Shown here: in pieces, positions 1 to 6,442 of the stretch
Layout: the number at the start of each line of letters is the position of its first letter
Position numbering within the stretch: the stretch's first letter is position 1
Notes under the pieces: generated by a model
What the model saw: only the letters and a program-made list of their open reading frames with translations
What the model was told of the DNA's origin: nothing
Databases searched by the model: none
Assembly (NCBI GenBank): GCA_030049565.1
Contig: JASIKQ010000137.1
Span: 1 to 6,442, forward strand
Direction of reading: 5' to 3'
Source: Candidatus Sulfotelmatobacter sp.
GTDB taxonomy: Bacteria; Acidobacteriota; Terriglobia; Terriglobales; Acidobacteriaceae
DNA: 6,442 nucleotides
Translations under genes and position numbers: made by a program

Positions 1-2708
1 TCATCGGCCGCAATCGCATCCCGTACCTGTTTGGCGAAGATTCGATTCAGGAGTTCCAGGTTTCAGTGAGCCCGTATTCGGCCATTTACGGCGGGGGTGC
101 TGGCTTCGTAAACTCGGTGACGAGGTCCGGCAGCAATGCCTTCCACGGGAGCGCTTTCTACTACAACAGCAACTCGGTATTCGGGGCCAATGACCAACTG
201 GATGAAGAGGCTGGCTATCCGAAGCCGAACGACTCGCTGCAGCAATTCGGCGTCAGAGTGGGCGGACCGATCCAGCGCAATCGCGCGTGGTTCTTTGTGG
301 ATTACGAACAGCAACTTCGCAACTTCCCCATTTCCGTAATCAATACAGCGCTCACCACGAATGCGCAAAACTTGAGCTCCTTTCTGAACGCCAATTTTGG
401 CATTCCGGCCGGAACCACTCTGCCGTCCCCGAACGGGCCTCTTCCGATACCCGGAGCTGATACCCCGTCATCGGTCCTATCCGATCCGACCGATCCTGTT
501 TACCTGCAGCAAGTCGCGAATACGATCAACGCCTTGAATTCCAATCTTGGGACCAAGGCCAGAACGGCCAACGATTGGGTGATTACGCCCCGGCTGGATT
601 TTCAGGCCACCAACCGCGATAGCTTGTTTCTTACCTTTAATTTGAACCGCTTCAATTCCCCTGGCGGCGTCATCCTGGATCCGACGGTCGGTAACTACGG
701 AACGCAATCGCTGGCCAACGCTTACGTCCGCACCGAACAGACCACTCTAGGATGGACCCACACGTTTTCCTCGCGCCTGTTAAACGAGTTTCATGCCGGC
801 ACTTCGCAAGACAATGAAATCGCAACACCAACCGGACTGGCGCCGAACACTCCCACCATCGTTCTGGACAGCCCCGCTTTCATCCTGGGAAATAACGCCT
901 TTTCCGTAGGAAGAGTTTTTGAAAGGCAGTACTCGCTGGCTGATCGTATTGACTTCATCATGGGCAGGCACACTCTGCAATTTGGTTTCGATTTCAACCG
1001 CACCTGGGATGCCGATACCGACGACGGCGGCGCCGACCCCAACGAAGCTATCGATTTCGGTTCGCCGCTCGGTCTGTATGAATTTTCGAACCTGGAGGAT
1101 TTTGCGCTCGGCGAATATAACACCTTCAGTCAGGCCTTCGGAAACCCGACCTTCGCCTTTGCCGTTCCTTATTATGGTTTTTACGCGCAGGATACTTATC
1201 GCGCATTACCGCAGCTGACCTGGGAGATGGGCTTGCGCGAGGATTTTCAGGTTTATCCTCAGCCGCAGGAAAATCCGGCATTCCCGCTCACGGGGCAGTA
1301 TCCAAATCAGTTTCTTCGCCTCGCCCCGCGCCTAGGATTTGCCTGGCAGCCGGTGGAGAAGACGGTCGTGCGCGGCGGATTCGGTATGTTCTACACAAAC
1401 ATGAACGGTCTGAATTACCGCAACGCCGTTATTTCGAATGGGCTCAACTCGCAACAATTTTCGGTAAGCACCTCTCCAACGAGCGCTCCTCCGAATCAGC
1501 AAAGCCCGACCTTCCCGAGCATTTTTCCGCAGAATTCTTCCTTCCAGGCGCCGCCGGACATTTCCCTCGTTTCTCCGCATTTCCGGGCGCCGTACATTCT
1601 GCAGGCGAGCTTGCAGATCGAGGGTGAGATAGACGAAAACACAACCGTGAGCATCGGCACCATGTTTAACCATGGTGTGCATATTCTTTCGGGCAGCGCC
1701 TATGATGCGAACCTTTTTCCGTTGCAAGGCACGACAACGTACATCGTGTGCCCTCGGGGAACAACGATTATTCCCGGAAGCACCAGCGCTCCATGCACCG
1801 GGCCCAGCTACACTCTGCCCACCATGGACGCCGGTCTGCTCACAGAAGGCTACATCAACCCTAACTTCGGCCAGATCAATGAACTGATCAGTCCTGCGCA
1901 GAACTACTACAACTCTCTCTTCGTGCAACTGCAGCGACGCATGACACGCGGGCTTTCGCTGCAGGCGGCTTACACTTTCGCCAAAAGCATCATGCTCGAT
2001 GGCATGGATTTCAACAATCAGTTCGATTTCAGCAACACCCACGCTCCCTCATTACTCGATCAGCGCCATAAGCTCACTTTCGCCGCGGTGTATCAGCCGC
2101 GACTGGAACGGTTCGCATCTTCGGGCACGAGCCACGCCGTGCTTGAGGGCTGGAGGCTTAGCACGGTAATGGAATTTTCCTCTGGCCGTCCCTATGCCGG
2201 TTTGTTGAGCCCGGCCTGCACCAGTGTGAGCGGCCTGCTCGATTTCAGTGATTGCACCGGCGCTGACGACAATTTGAACGACACGGCCTTCAACGAAGAC
2301 ACAGCCAATACCGCCGGCGGCATCAACGGCGCAGGGCCGACGCCGGGCATCGGCCTGAATTCTTTCTACGGCCCTTGGCTGGAAAGAATCGATCTTGGCC
2401 TAGGGCGGAGCATTCCCATCAGAGAAAGCAAGGAACTAGAACTGGAAGTGCAGGCCTTCAATCTTTTCAACCATCCCAACTACTACGTTCAGAACGGCGA
2501 CGGAATCAACCAGATTCAATACAACCCGATCGGAACCCAGGGTCCCAAATCTCCCCAGTCTCCGTATCCTTGCGGCGATGGCGTTTCGCTCACTCAAACC
2601 TGCTTCCTGGTACCCAACTCGGGTCCCGGCAATTTCGGCACGCTGCAGGAAATCAGTCCGAATGGGCTGCCGCGCCAGTTGCAGTTCTCAGCTCGATTCA
2701 CCTTTTGA
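1..2708 (+). CDS. TonB-dependent receptor, Oar-like outer-membrane protein (5' truncated)
   Basis: This is the plug end and beta-barrel of a large outer-membrane receptor that would take up a ligand using TonB/ExbBD energy; the substrate cannot be told. The frame is open from base 3 to the TGA at 2706-2708 (901 visible codons), so a GTG at 66 is not the true start. Near the left edge are plug-type motifs: SIQEFQV (residues 14-20), YGGGAGF (29-35) and VTRSGSN-FHGSAF (39-52). Further on come barrel motifs usual in acidobacterial receptors: [46 protein letters not shown] and [10 protein letters not shown]. The protein ends in LQFSARFTF, with the C-terminal Phe expected of a barrel-assembly signal. 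The signal peptide, the usual N-terminal carboxypeptidase-regulatory-like domain and the TonB box lie outside the window. It has only six cysteines, in three close pairs in the last third. Family assignment is firm; ligand unknown. Confidence 0.93.
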   Translation, partial: IGRNRIPYLFGEDSIQEFQVSVSPYSAIYGGGAGFVNSVTRSGSNAFHGSAFYYNSNSVFGANDQLDEEAGYPKPNDSLQQFGVRVGGPIQRNRAWFFVDYEQQLRNFPISVINTALTTNAQNLSSFLNANFGIPAGTTLPSPNGPLPIPGADTPSSVLSDPTDPVYLQQVANTINALNSNLGTKARTANDWVITPRLDFQATNRDSLFLTFNLNRFNSPGGVILDPTVGNYGTQSLANAYVRTEQTTLGWTHTFSSRLLNEFHAGTSQDNEIATPTGLAPNTPTIVLDSPAFILGNNAFSVGRVFERQYSLADRIDFIMGRHTLQFGFDFNRTWDADTDDGGADPNEAIDFGSPLGLYEFSNLEDFALGEYNTFSQAFGNPTFAFAVPYYGFYAQDTYRALPQLTWEMGLREDFQVYPQPQENPAFPLTGQYPNQFLRLAPRLGFAWQPVEKTVVRGGFGMFYTNMNGLNYRNAVISNGLNSQQFSVSTSPTSAPPNQQSPTFPSIFPQNSSFQAPPDISLVSPHFRAPYILQASLQIEGEIDENTTVSIGTMFNHGVHILSGSAYDANLFPLQGTTTYIVCPRGTTIIPGSTSAPCTGPSYTLPTMDAGLLTEGYINPNFGQINELISPAQNYYNSLFVQLQRRMTRGLSLQAAYTFAKSIMLDGMDFNNQFDFSNTHAPSLLDQRHKLTFAAVYQPRLERFASSGTSHAVLEGWRLSTVMEFSSGRPYAGLLSPACTSVSGLLDFSDCTGADDNLNDTAFNEDTANTAGGINGAGPTPGIGLNSFYGPWLERIDLGLGRSIPIRESKELELEVQAFNLFNHPNYYVQNGDGINQIQYNPIGTQGPKSPQSPYPCGDGVSLTQTCFLVPNSGPGNFGTLQEISPNGLPRQLQFSARFTF

Positions 2709-2720
2709 CCTGACTGGTCA
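2706..2720. promoter_or_regulatory. TGACC-N5-GGTCA dyad in the receptor/regulator gap; candidate operator or small hairpin
   Basis: A perfect 5-bp inverted repeat (TGACC, loop TGACT, GGTCA) begins at the receptor stop codon and ends 13 nt before the regulator ATG. Read as a DNA site it is TGAC-N7-GTCA. From memory, the E. coli CusR box is built on TGAC-N6-GTCA, so the half-sites match but the spacing is one base longer. Read as RNA it is a short hairpin between the two cistrons. Part of the left arm is the TGA stop, so chance is a real alternative. Its use as a regulator site is inference. Confidence 0.3.
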
Positions 2721-2733
2721 TGCTGCCAAGAGC

Positions 2734-3408
2734 ATGAAGATTTTGGCCATCGAAGACGAATCAAAAACCGCCAAGTTCCTGAAGAAGGGACTTAGCGAAG
2801 CAGGCTTTGTCGTGGATTTAGCCGACAACGGTCTGGAAGGGCTGCACCTGGCGCAGGAAGTCGATTTCGATCTTGTGATCCTCGACGTGATGCTTCCTGG
2901 TCTGGATGGCTGGCAGGTTCTGACCCGCCTGCGCCAAGCCGGCCGGCGGGCATTAGTGTTGCTTCTGACTGCCCGCGACGCGGTCCACGAAAGGGTCCAC
3001 GGCTTCGAATTGGGGGCCGATGACTATCTGGTCAAACCTTTCGCCTTTTCCGAATTACTCGCGCGTGTGCGCTCCCTGCTGCGCCGCGGTCCACCCCGCC
3101 CGCAGGAAACCCTCCGCATGGGCGATTTGGAGATCGACCTATTACGCCAGCGCGCTACTCGTGCTGGTCAACGGTTGGACTTGACGACCAAAGAATTTCT
3201 TCTGTTATCACTTTTGGCGCGCCGGGCAGGCGAAGTCCTCTCGCGAACTCTGATTGCCGAGGCGGTCTGGGACATGAATTTTGACAGCGACACCAATGTC
3301 GTCGACGTCAACGTCCGAAGATTGCGCAGCAAGGTGGACGAACCTTTTCCTCTCAAGTTGATCCACACCGTTCGGGGAGCCGGCTATGTCCTGGAAGCTG
3401 AAGGATAA
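2734..3408 (+). CDS. OmpR-family response regulator, CusR/CopR-like
   Basis: A 224-residue DNA-binding response regulator, the partner of the overlapping histidine kinase. The receiver domain (about 1-117) has the acidic pair E7/D8, phospho-acceptor D51 in [15 protein letters not shown]79, and K101 in DDYLVKPF. The stretches [12 protein letters not shown] and [18 protein letters not shown] wording closely resemble E. coli CusR. The winged-helix output domain (about 127-222) includes LTTKEFLLL, a recognition-helix region [14 protein letters not shown], and the wing [11 protein letters not shown]. Length is normal for the family (CusR is about 227 residues). The ATG at 2734 is chosen because it gives the canonical MKILAIEDE start; the open frame continues upstream to 2578 but only overlaps the receptor. 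No good Shine-Dalgarno is seen (AAGAG is 1 nt from the ATG), so translation may be coupled to the receptor gene. Metal response is inferred from similarity only. Confidence 0.95.
   Translation: MKILAIEDESKTAKFLKKGLSEAGFVVDLADNGLEGLHLAQEVDFDLVILDVMLPGLDGWQVLTRLRQAGRRALVLLLTARDAVHERVHGFELGADDYLVKPFAFSELLARVRSLLRRGPPRPQETLRMGDLEIDLLRQRATRAGQRLDLTTKEFLLLSLLARRAGEVLSRTLIAEAVWDMNFDSDTNVVDVNVRRLRSKVDEPFPLKLIHTVRGAGYVLEAEG
3374..3379 (+). promoter_or_regulatory. Ribosome binding site of the histidine kinase, inside the regulator gene
   Basis: GGGGAG sits 6 nt before the kinase ATG at 3386 and lies inside the last codons of the response regulator. It is a good Shine-Dalgarno match at a normal distance and supports ATG 3386 as the kinase start, which creates a 23-nt overlap with the regulator gene. 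Confidence 0.6.
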
Positions 3409-4834
3409 GCTGGCGGCGGTGCCGCAGCAGACCGGCACGCTCGCTTTCCAACTGACGGCCGGATACGCCATCGTCGGGTTGACGCTGCTGTTTCTGGTGA
3501 CAGCCAGCTTGTACGTGCTCCTGTTCAAGGAACTGGAAAAGAGCACAGATCTTTTTCTTGCCGACAAACTCAACGTGATTCGAACAATGCTGCGCGAGCG
3601 GCCGAATGATGTGGATGCGCTGCGCGAAGAGGTCGAACTGGAATCGGCGGCGCGCCGGTATCAGCACTTCTACATCCGCATTCTGGATCAAGACGGCCAG
3701 CCATCATTGATGACGCCGGACATGGCCGAGCAACTCGATCTGACCGATTTCAGCGTGCAGACGAGCAGCCGTCCGGGACGCGGCATTTCGATCAAAGGGC
3801 GCGCCGGTCAAGCCTTTCGGGCAACTGAGGATCGAGTACCGGTTGGCTCGTCCCCAACCCACACGGCGACCGTTCAGGTTGCCATCGACGTTTCGCAGGA
3901 AGAAGAATTGCTGGCGCGCTGCCGCCATTGGTCATGGTTCATCCTGCTGGCGACGTGCGCCATTTTTCCAATCGTCGGTCATCAAATTACGATGCATGGC
4001 ATTCGCCCGGTCGAAGAGATGGCGACCACCGCGCGCCACATCAGTTCAAGCAATCTTCGTGAGCGTATTCTGCCCGAGGGATACCCGCTCGAGTTAGCCT
4101 CGCTGGCGGGCACTTTCAACGAGATGCTCGATCGGCTGGAAGAATCGTTCGACCGCATTTCGCGATTCTCTGCCGATATCGCGCACGAACTGCGCACGCC
4201 GGTCAATAACATTCGGGGCGAAGCTGAAGTGGCGCTGGCCCGCGCCCGCACGATCGACGAATATCGCGACGTGCTCGGTTCGTGCCTGGAAGAAGCCGTG
4301 CGGCTTTCCATGCTCATTAGCGATCTCTTATTCCTGGCACGCGCCCAAAGCCCGCTGGCCCACTTGAGTCTTGAGAACGTGAACGTAGGCGTGCTCCTGG
4401 GCAGCGTGCGCGAATATTACGAAGCTTCGGCAGCCGATAGCGGGATCACGCTGACCACCGCGGTCGGCAATGAGCCGGTCGTCGCGGAACTGGATCGCGG
4501 CCTACTACAGCGGGCAGTGGGCAACCTAGTGTCGAATGCGGTCGCGCACACTCCGCCAGGAGGCTCGGTTACGCTGGGGGCAGAGGCCCACGCCTCAATG
4601 ATCAACATTGCGGTGGCCGATACCGGGGTCGGTATTCCGGCCGAGGCGTTGCCACATGTCTTCGATCGCTTCTATCGCGTGGATTCGTCACGTTCGCAGA
4701 CTTCGGGTGGAACGGGCTTAGGGCTGGCTATCGTGCAAAGCATCATGTCTCTGCACGGAGGGAACGCCGAGATTACCAGTCAGCCGGGGCAAGGCACCTG
4801 CGTTACGCTTCACCTGCCCATCGCCAGAAAATGA
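3386..4834 (+). CDS. Heavy-metal-type sensor histidine kinase, CusS-like
   Basis: A 482-residue inner-membrane kinase that would autophosphorylate on H267 and pass the phosphate to the regulator encoded just upstream. In order: a short cytoplasmic start; a membrane segment at about 25-47; a periplasmic sensor region at about 48-182; a second membrane segment at about 183-199; a HAMP linker (about 201-253); the dimerisation/phosphoacceptor domain with [15 protein letters not shown]; and the ATPase domain with N-box N380/N384 ([15 protein letters not shown]), G1 box DTGVGIP (412-418), F box FDRFYRVD, and G2 box GGTGLGLAI (from 441). The run [20 protein letters not shown] and the later LLFLARAQ are typical of the CusS/CopS/IrlS group. 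All catalytic motifs are intact and the length is normal. The sensor region contains H94 and an M109-xxx-M113 pair, but I cannot assign a metal site. The actual signal is unknown. Confidence 0.95.
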   Translation: MSWKLKDKLAAVPQQTGTLAFQLTAGYAIVGLTLLFLVTASLYVLLFKELEKSTDLFLADKLNVIRTMLRERPNDVDALREEVELESAARRYQHFYIRILDQDGQPSLMTPDMAEQLDLTDFSVQTSSRPGRGISIKGRAGQAFRATEDRVPVGSSPTHTATVQVAIDVSQEEELLARCRHWSWFILLATCAIFPIVGHQITMHGIRPVEEMATTARHISSSNLRERILPEGYPLELASLAGTFNEMLDRLEESFDRISRFSADIAHELRTPVNNIRGEAEVALARARTIDEYRDVLGSCLEEAVRLSMLISDLLFLARAQSPLAHLSLENVNVGVLLGSVREYYEASAADSGITLTTAVGNEPVVAELDRGLLQRAVGNLVSNAVAHTPPGGSVTLGAEAHASMINIAVADTGVGIPAEALPHVFDRFYRVDSSRSQTSGGTGLGLAIVQSIMSLHGGNAEITSQPGQGTCVTLHLPIARK

Positions 4835-4835
4835 C

Positions 4836-4879
4836 GGAAATCTGTCGCGTGAATCTGGATAACATCGACAACAATTTCC
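4836..4879 (+). terminator. Interrupted stem-loop one base after the kinase stop; weak terminator or 3' mRNA structure candidate
   Basis: GGAAAT (4836-4841) pairs with ATTTCC (4874-4879), and TGTCG (4843-4847) pairs with CGACA (4866-4870). That makes an 11-bp stem with a 1x3 internal loop and an 18-nt terminal loop. It starts right behind the TGA of the kinase gene. No T-run follows, so it is not a classical intrinsic terminator; it may protect the 3' end or lie near a Rho-dependent stop. Pairing is seen directly; function is inferred. Confidence 0.3.
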
Positions 4880-5075
4880 TGGATGGCACGTTTGGCCGGA
4901 CCTTATTGCTCATAAGACTGGCTTAACATCTACCGAATCGAACGGTCGCCTGAATATTTTTGGCACTCACAATCGTAACCCATCGAAGTTCCTTGCAGTT
5001 TCGGCTGCCAACCTAGACCAGTTAGAAGCGCTCGCCCGCCGCAGCTAGTCCCAAGCGAGATCATTACCTGAAAAC

Positions 5076-5085
5076 GGGTGCACCC
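5076..5085. repeat. 10-bp perfect palindrome GGGTGCACCC
   Basis: The palindrome sits alone in the convergent gap and does not extend further (flanks C and T do not pair). It has no clear gene to regulate nearby. It is recorded as a structure only and could easily be chance. Confidence 0.3.
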
Positions 5086-5185
5086 TCCCCACTCCCCTCA
5101 AATTCTTTACAGCCCGAGAAGCCTGTGAAGTACCTTTTGTGTTTTGATTGCGAAACCCCGATTCATCTACTGCCGGCGGGAGCTC

Positions 5186-5219
5186 GCAGTAATTCCATCT
5201 CAGCTGCAGTGATTCTATC
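5186..5219. repeat. Two near-identical 14-bp direct repeats with 20-bp pitch
   Basis: GCAGTAATTCCATC (5186-5199) and GCAGTGATTCTATC (5206-5219) match at 12 of 14 positions and start exactly 20 nt apart, close to two helical turns. Direct half-sites are how OmpR-family regulators often bind, but there is no promoter or gene start beside this pair, so a role is unproven. Confidence 0.35.
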
Positions 5220-5353
5220 GTCGATCTGGCGGTAAGGTCATGGAGTTCCACCTCGGAGCCGATGTCGAGAGGTCGGCCGGCACAAGCTCTTGCACTTCGA
5301 ATGCGAACCGCAAGGGGCCTGTCCCTGCAGAGTTGTTAGCCATTGCCCATAGA

Positions 5354-5373
5354 AATCGATCTTGTGATCGATT
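5354..5373. repeat. Perfect 8-bp inverted repeat, AATCGATC-TTGT-GATCGATT
   Basis: An exact stem with a 4-nt loop lies about 210 nt beyond the hydrolase stop. Read on the minus strand, the stem is followed by TTTCT (counting the last two stem bases), only a very weak U-tract, so it is a poor intrinsic terminator candidate for the hydrolase. It could instead be a protein-binding palindrome. The structure is seen directly; the role is open. Confidence 0.35.
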
Positions 5374-5433
5374 AGTTCTAGCTACGGTGCGATCGTCGAG
5401 GTCGCTCTCCACGGTCTCGTAGAAATTTGACGT

Positions 5434-5454
5434 ACCGCAGAAGCTGCTTGCGGT
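5434..5454. repeat. 6-bp hairpin ACCGCA / TGCGGT in the convergent gap
   Basis: ACCGCA (5434-5439) and TGCGGT (5449-5454) form a GC-rich stem with a 9-nt loop that can add one G-T pair. It is the closest clear hairpin I found past the hydrolase stop, but neither strand shows a T-run after it. It is a weak candidate for 3' end structure. Confidence 0.2.
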
Positions 5455-5582
5455 CGATCTGGTCTAGGTACTACCCACATCTGGTTCCTTCCAAATGGGC
5501 GCTTCGCGTCACCAACTTCGAGCAAGTGACACGCGTAGCGTCGGCCCGCGCCAGCGGCTTAGTACTTGCCTGTAATCTGGGG

Positions 5583-6442
5583 CTAACGAACGATGGGTAC
5601 CACCACTGCGGAAGGCCGGGAGGCGTCGTGATAGATCACATTAGTTGCTTTGATCATGTGCATTGCTCGAGCTTGCTCTTCGCCGGTGTTCAAGTTGCGA
5701 TCAAAGCGAGGAAAATTGCTGCTGGAGACCTCGAGGCGTAACTTATGTCCTGGCAAGAAAACGTCGCTTGTTGCCCAAAGATCGACCGTGATGCGATAGA
5801 TTTCACCGGGATTTGCCAGTTCCGGTTTCTCCTGAGAATTGCGGTAGCGCAGGCGAAGTATGCCCTCGGTCAGATTCTGGGCAAACCCGTTCGGCCACAC
5901 GTCAACCAGTTTCCCCGTGAAGTCCGTATCGACCCTGGAGGTGCTCACATACAATTCGAGCGATATCGGACCTGTAACTTCAGTCTCCTGAGTGAAGGCG
6001 GGTGTCGAAAACACAAGCACGTCGTCGCGCACCTCAGCGGGACGCTGATCCTCCGGACCGATGCCGGTAGGCAGTGGTCCACAACATAGCGGGCCTCCGA
6101 TTGTGGGAACGGGATCGTTCGGATCGTACACATATTGGTCAGGTTTTTCGTCGCCAGGCGCAGTGGTGGTCAGCGTGCCATTTCCGGCAAGACCGTTGGC
6201 CGATTTTGTCGAGTGCAGGTAATATCTCGTTGCCTTGGCTCGTGCTAGCGGCCAGTCATCCTCCTCGCGCCAATCGTTCTTGCCCATGACGAAGATTCTT
6301 ACCGGCTTCTCATGTTCCAGTCCATTCGCGATTCCTTTGAGAAGACTGTCGTACCAGCGCAGCACTGTATCGTAAACATCGAAGGGCAGCTTGTCGCCAA
6401 AATCGACTGCACCGACTTTTTTGTTGTCCCATCCGCCGGCGT
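5583..6442 (-). CDS. CocE/NonD-family hydrolase, C-terminal part (5' truncated)
   Basis: This is the C-terminal part of an alpha/beta-hydrolase related to cocaine esterase and X-Pro dipeptidyl-peptidases, which cleave ester or acyl-amino-acid bonds; the real substrate is unknown. The minus-strand frame is open from the right edge to the TAG at 5583-5585, so a GTG at 6365 is not the start. About 286 codons are visible. First comes the end of the catalytic domain: GGWDNKKVGAVDFG, then VLRWYDSLLKGI and PVRIFVMGKNDWREEDDWP. Next is the jelly-roll PepX_C-type domain with RYYLHS, GGPLCCGP, DQRPAEVRDDVLVFSTP, TGPISLELYVS, DTDFTGKLVDVWPNG, NLTEGILRLRYR and SSSNFPRFDRNLNTG, ending at HDASRPSAVVVPIVR. 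The C-terminus looks complete. By family pattern the catalytic His lies just upstream of the visible part, so the triad and any signal peptide cannot be checked. It converges on the kinase gene and is probably a separate unit. Confidence 0.92.
   Translation of the reverse strand, partial: AGGWDNKKVGAVDFGDKLPFDVYDTVLRWYDSLLKGIANGLEHEKPVRIFVMGKNDWREEDDWPLARAKATRYYLHSTKSANGLAGNGTLTTTAPGDEKPDQYVYDPNDPVPTIGGPLCCGPLPTGIGPEDQRPAEVRDDVLVFSTPAFTQETEVTGPISLELYVSTSRVDTDFTGKLVDVWPNGFAQNLTEGILRLRYRNSQEKPELANPGEIYRITVDLWATSDVFLPGHKLRLEVSSSNFPRFDRNLNTGEEQARAMHMIKATNVIYHDASRPSAVVVPIVR

Larger units (their letters stand above)
4835..5582. other. Convergent intergenic region, no supportable gene
   Basis: These 748 nt separate the 3' ends of the kinase (plus strand) and the hydrolase (minus strand). 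Short open frames exist on both strands but none has a recognisable domain, a good ribosome site or protein-like composition throughout. I found no tRNA, rRNA, insertion-sequence end or CRISPR repeat. A gap this long between two gene ends is more than terminators need. It could hold a decayed gene, a small RNA, or simply spacer. The short repeats seen in it are listed separately. Confidence 0.6.

Noticed and set aside
1332..2042. 236-codon minus-strand open frame under the receptor
   Set aside because: It lies wholly antisense to a strongly supported receptor, has no recognisable domain, and fits a shadow frame.
66..2708. GTG at 66 as the start of the receptor gene
   Set aside because: The same frame is open and protein-like back to base 3 (residues [19 protein letters not shown]), matching the plug domain, so the gene simply enters from the left edge.
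2578..2733. Upstream start of the response regulator at 2578
   Set aside because: The added residues overlap the receptor in another frame and resemble no receiver domain; MKILAIEDE at 2734 is the standard family start.
4829..4847. AAAATGAC...TGTCG around the kinase stop as a second CusR-like box
   Set aside because: The left half matches the recalled box, but the right arm is GTCG rather than GTCA, with N8 spacing, and no gene lies downstream on that strand.
4863..5045. 61-codon open frame on the plus strand ending in LDQLEALARRS
   Set aside because: The last part reads protein-like and could be a gene remnant, but there is no ATG, GTG or TTG start in frame, no ribosome site and no family I recognise; the length is within chance.
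5289..5314. CTTGC...GCAAG with an internal TTCGAA, looking like a tRNA arm
   Set aside because: No acceptor stem, D-arm or anticodon arm can be built around it, so it is not a tRNA.
5215..5422. Overlapping 60-65 codon frames on both strands in the gap
   Set aside because: Neither shows known motifs or a convincing start; composition looks like noncoding sequence.
5220..5462. Direct repeat GTCGATCTGG at 5220-5229 and 5453-5462
   Set aside because: Only 10 bp, with dissimilar flanks and wide spacing; a match this size is expected by chance in a gap this long.
5427..5741. Plus-strand open frame of about 104 codons
   Set aside because: Its second half is antisense to the conserved C-terminus of the hydrolase, and its first half shows no domain or ribosome site.

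Overview
The window looks like a chromosomal fragment from an Acidobacteriota-type Gram-negative bacterium. The main evidence is the large Oar-like TonB-dependent receptor, with motifs such as QEFQV, a YG-rich plug stretch, VTRSG-N-FHGSAF and [10 protein letters not shown] CusS-type kinase and a CocE/NonD hydrolase in the same window fit that assignment. It is an inference from protein style, not a phylogenetic result.

Layout, left to right. (1) Positions 1-2708, plus strand: the last 901 codons of the TonB-dependent outer-membrane receptor; its N-terminus lies outside the window. (2) Positions 2734-3408, plus strand: a CusR/CopR-like OmpR-family response regulator, starting 25 nt after the receptor stop. 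(3) Positions 3386-4834, plus strand: a CusS-like heavy-metal-type sensor histidine kinase, overlapping the regulator gene by 23 nt. (4) Positions 4835-5582: 748 nt between convergent genes, with no gene I can support but several short inverted or direct repeats. (5) Positions 5583-6442, minus strand: the C-terminal part of a CocE/NonD-family hydrolase whose 5' end runs off the right edge.

The three plus-strand genes are packed like one transcription unit. The kinase would sense an envelope signal and phosphorylate the regulator on Asp51. The regulator is then a candidate to control the upstream receptor, itself, or unlinked genes. No efflux pump or other classical metal-resistance gene is visible. 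A TGAC-N7-GTCA dyad lies in the gap just before the regulator start and resembles the half-sites of CusR-type boxes, so it is a candidate autoregulatory site. The hydrolase is on the opposite strand and is probably functionally separate.

I see no RNA gene, insertion sequence, CRISPR array, integrase or clear sign of a novel system. The points most worth checking are the receptor/two-component coupling, the dyad, and the unusually long convergent gap.
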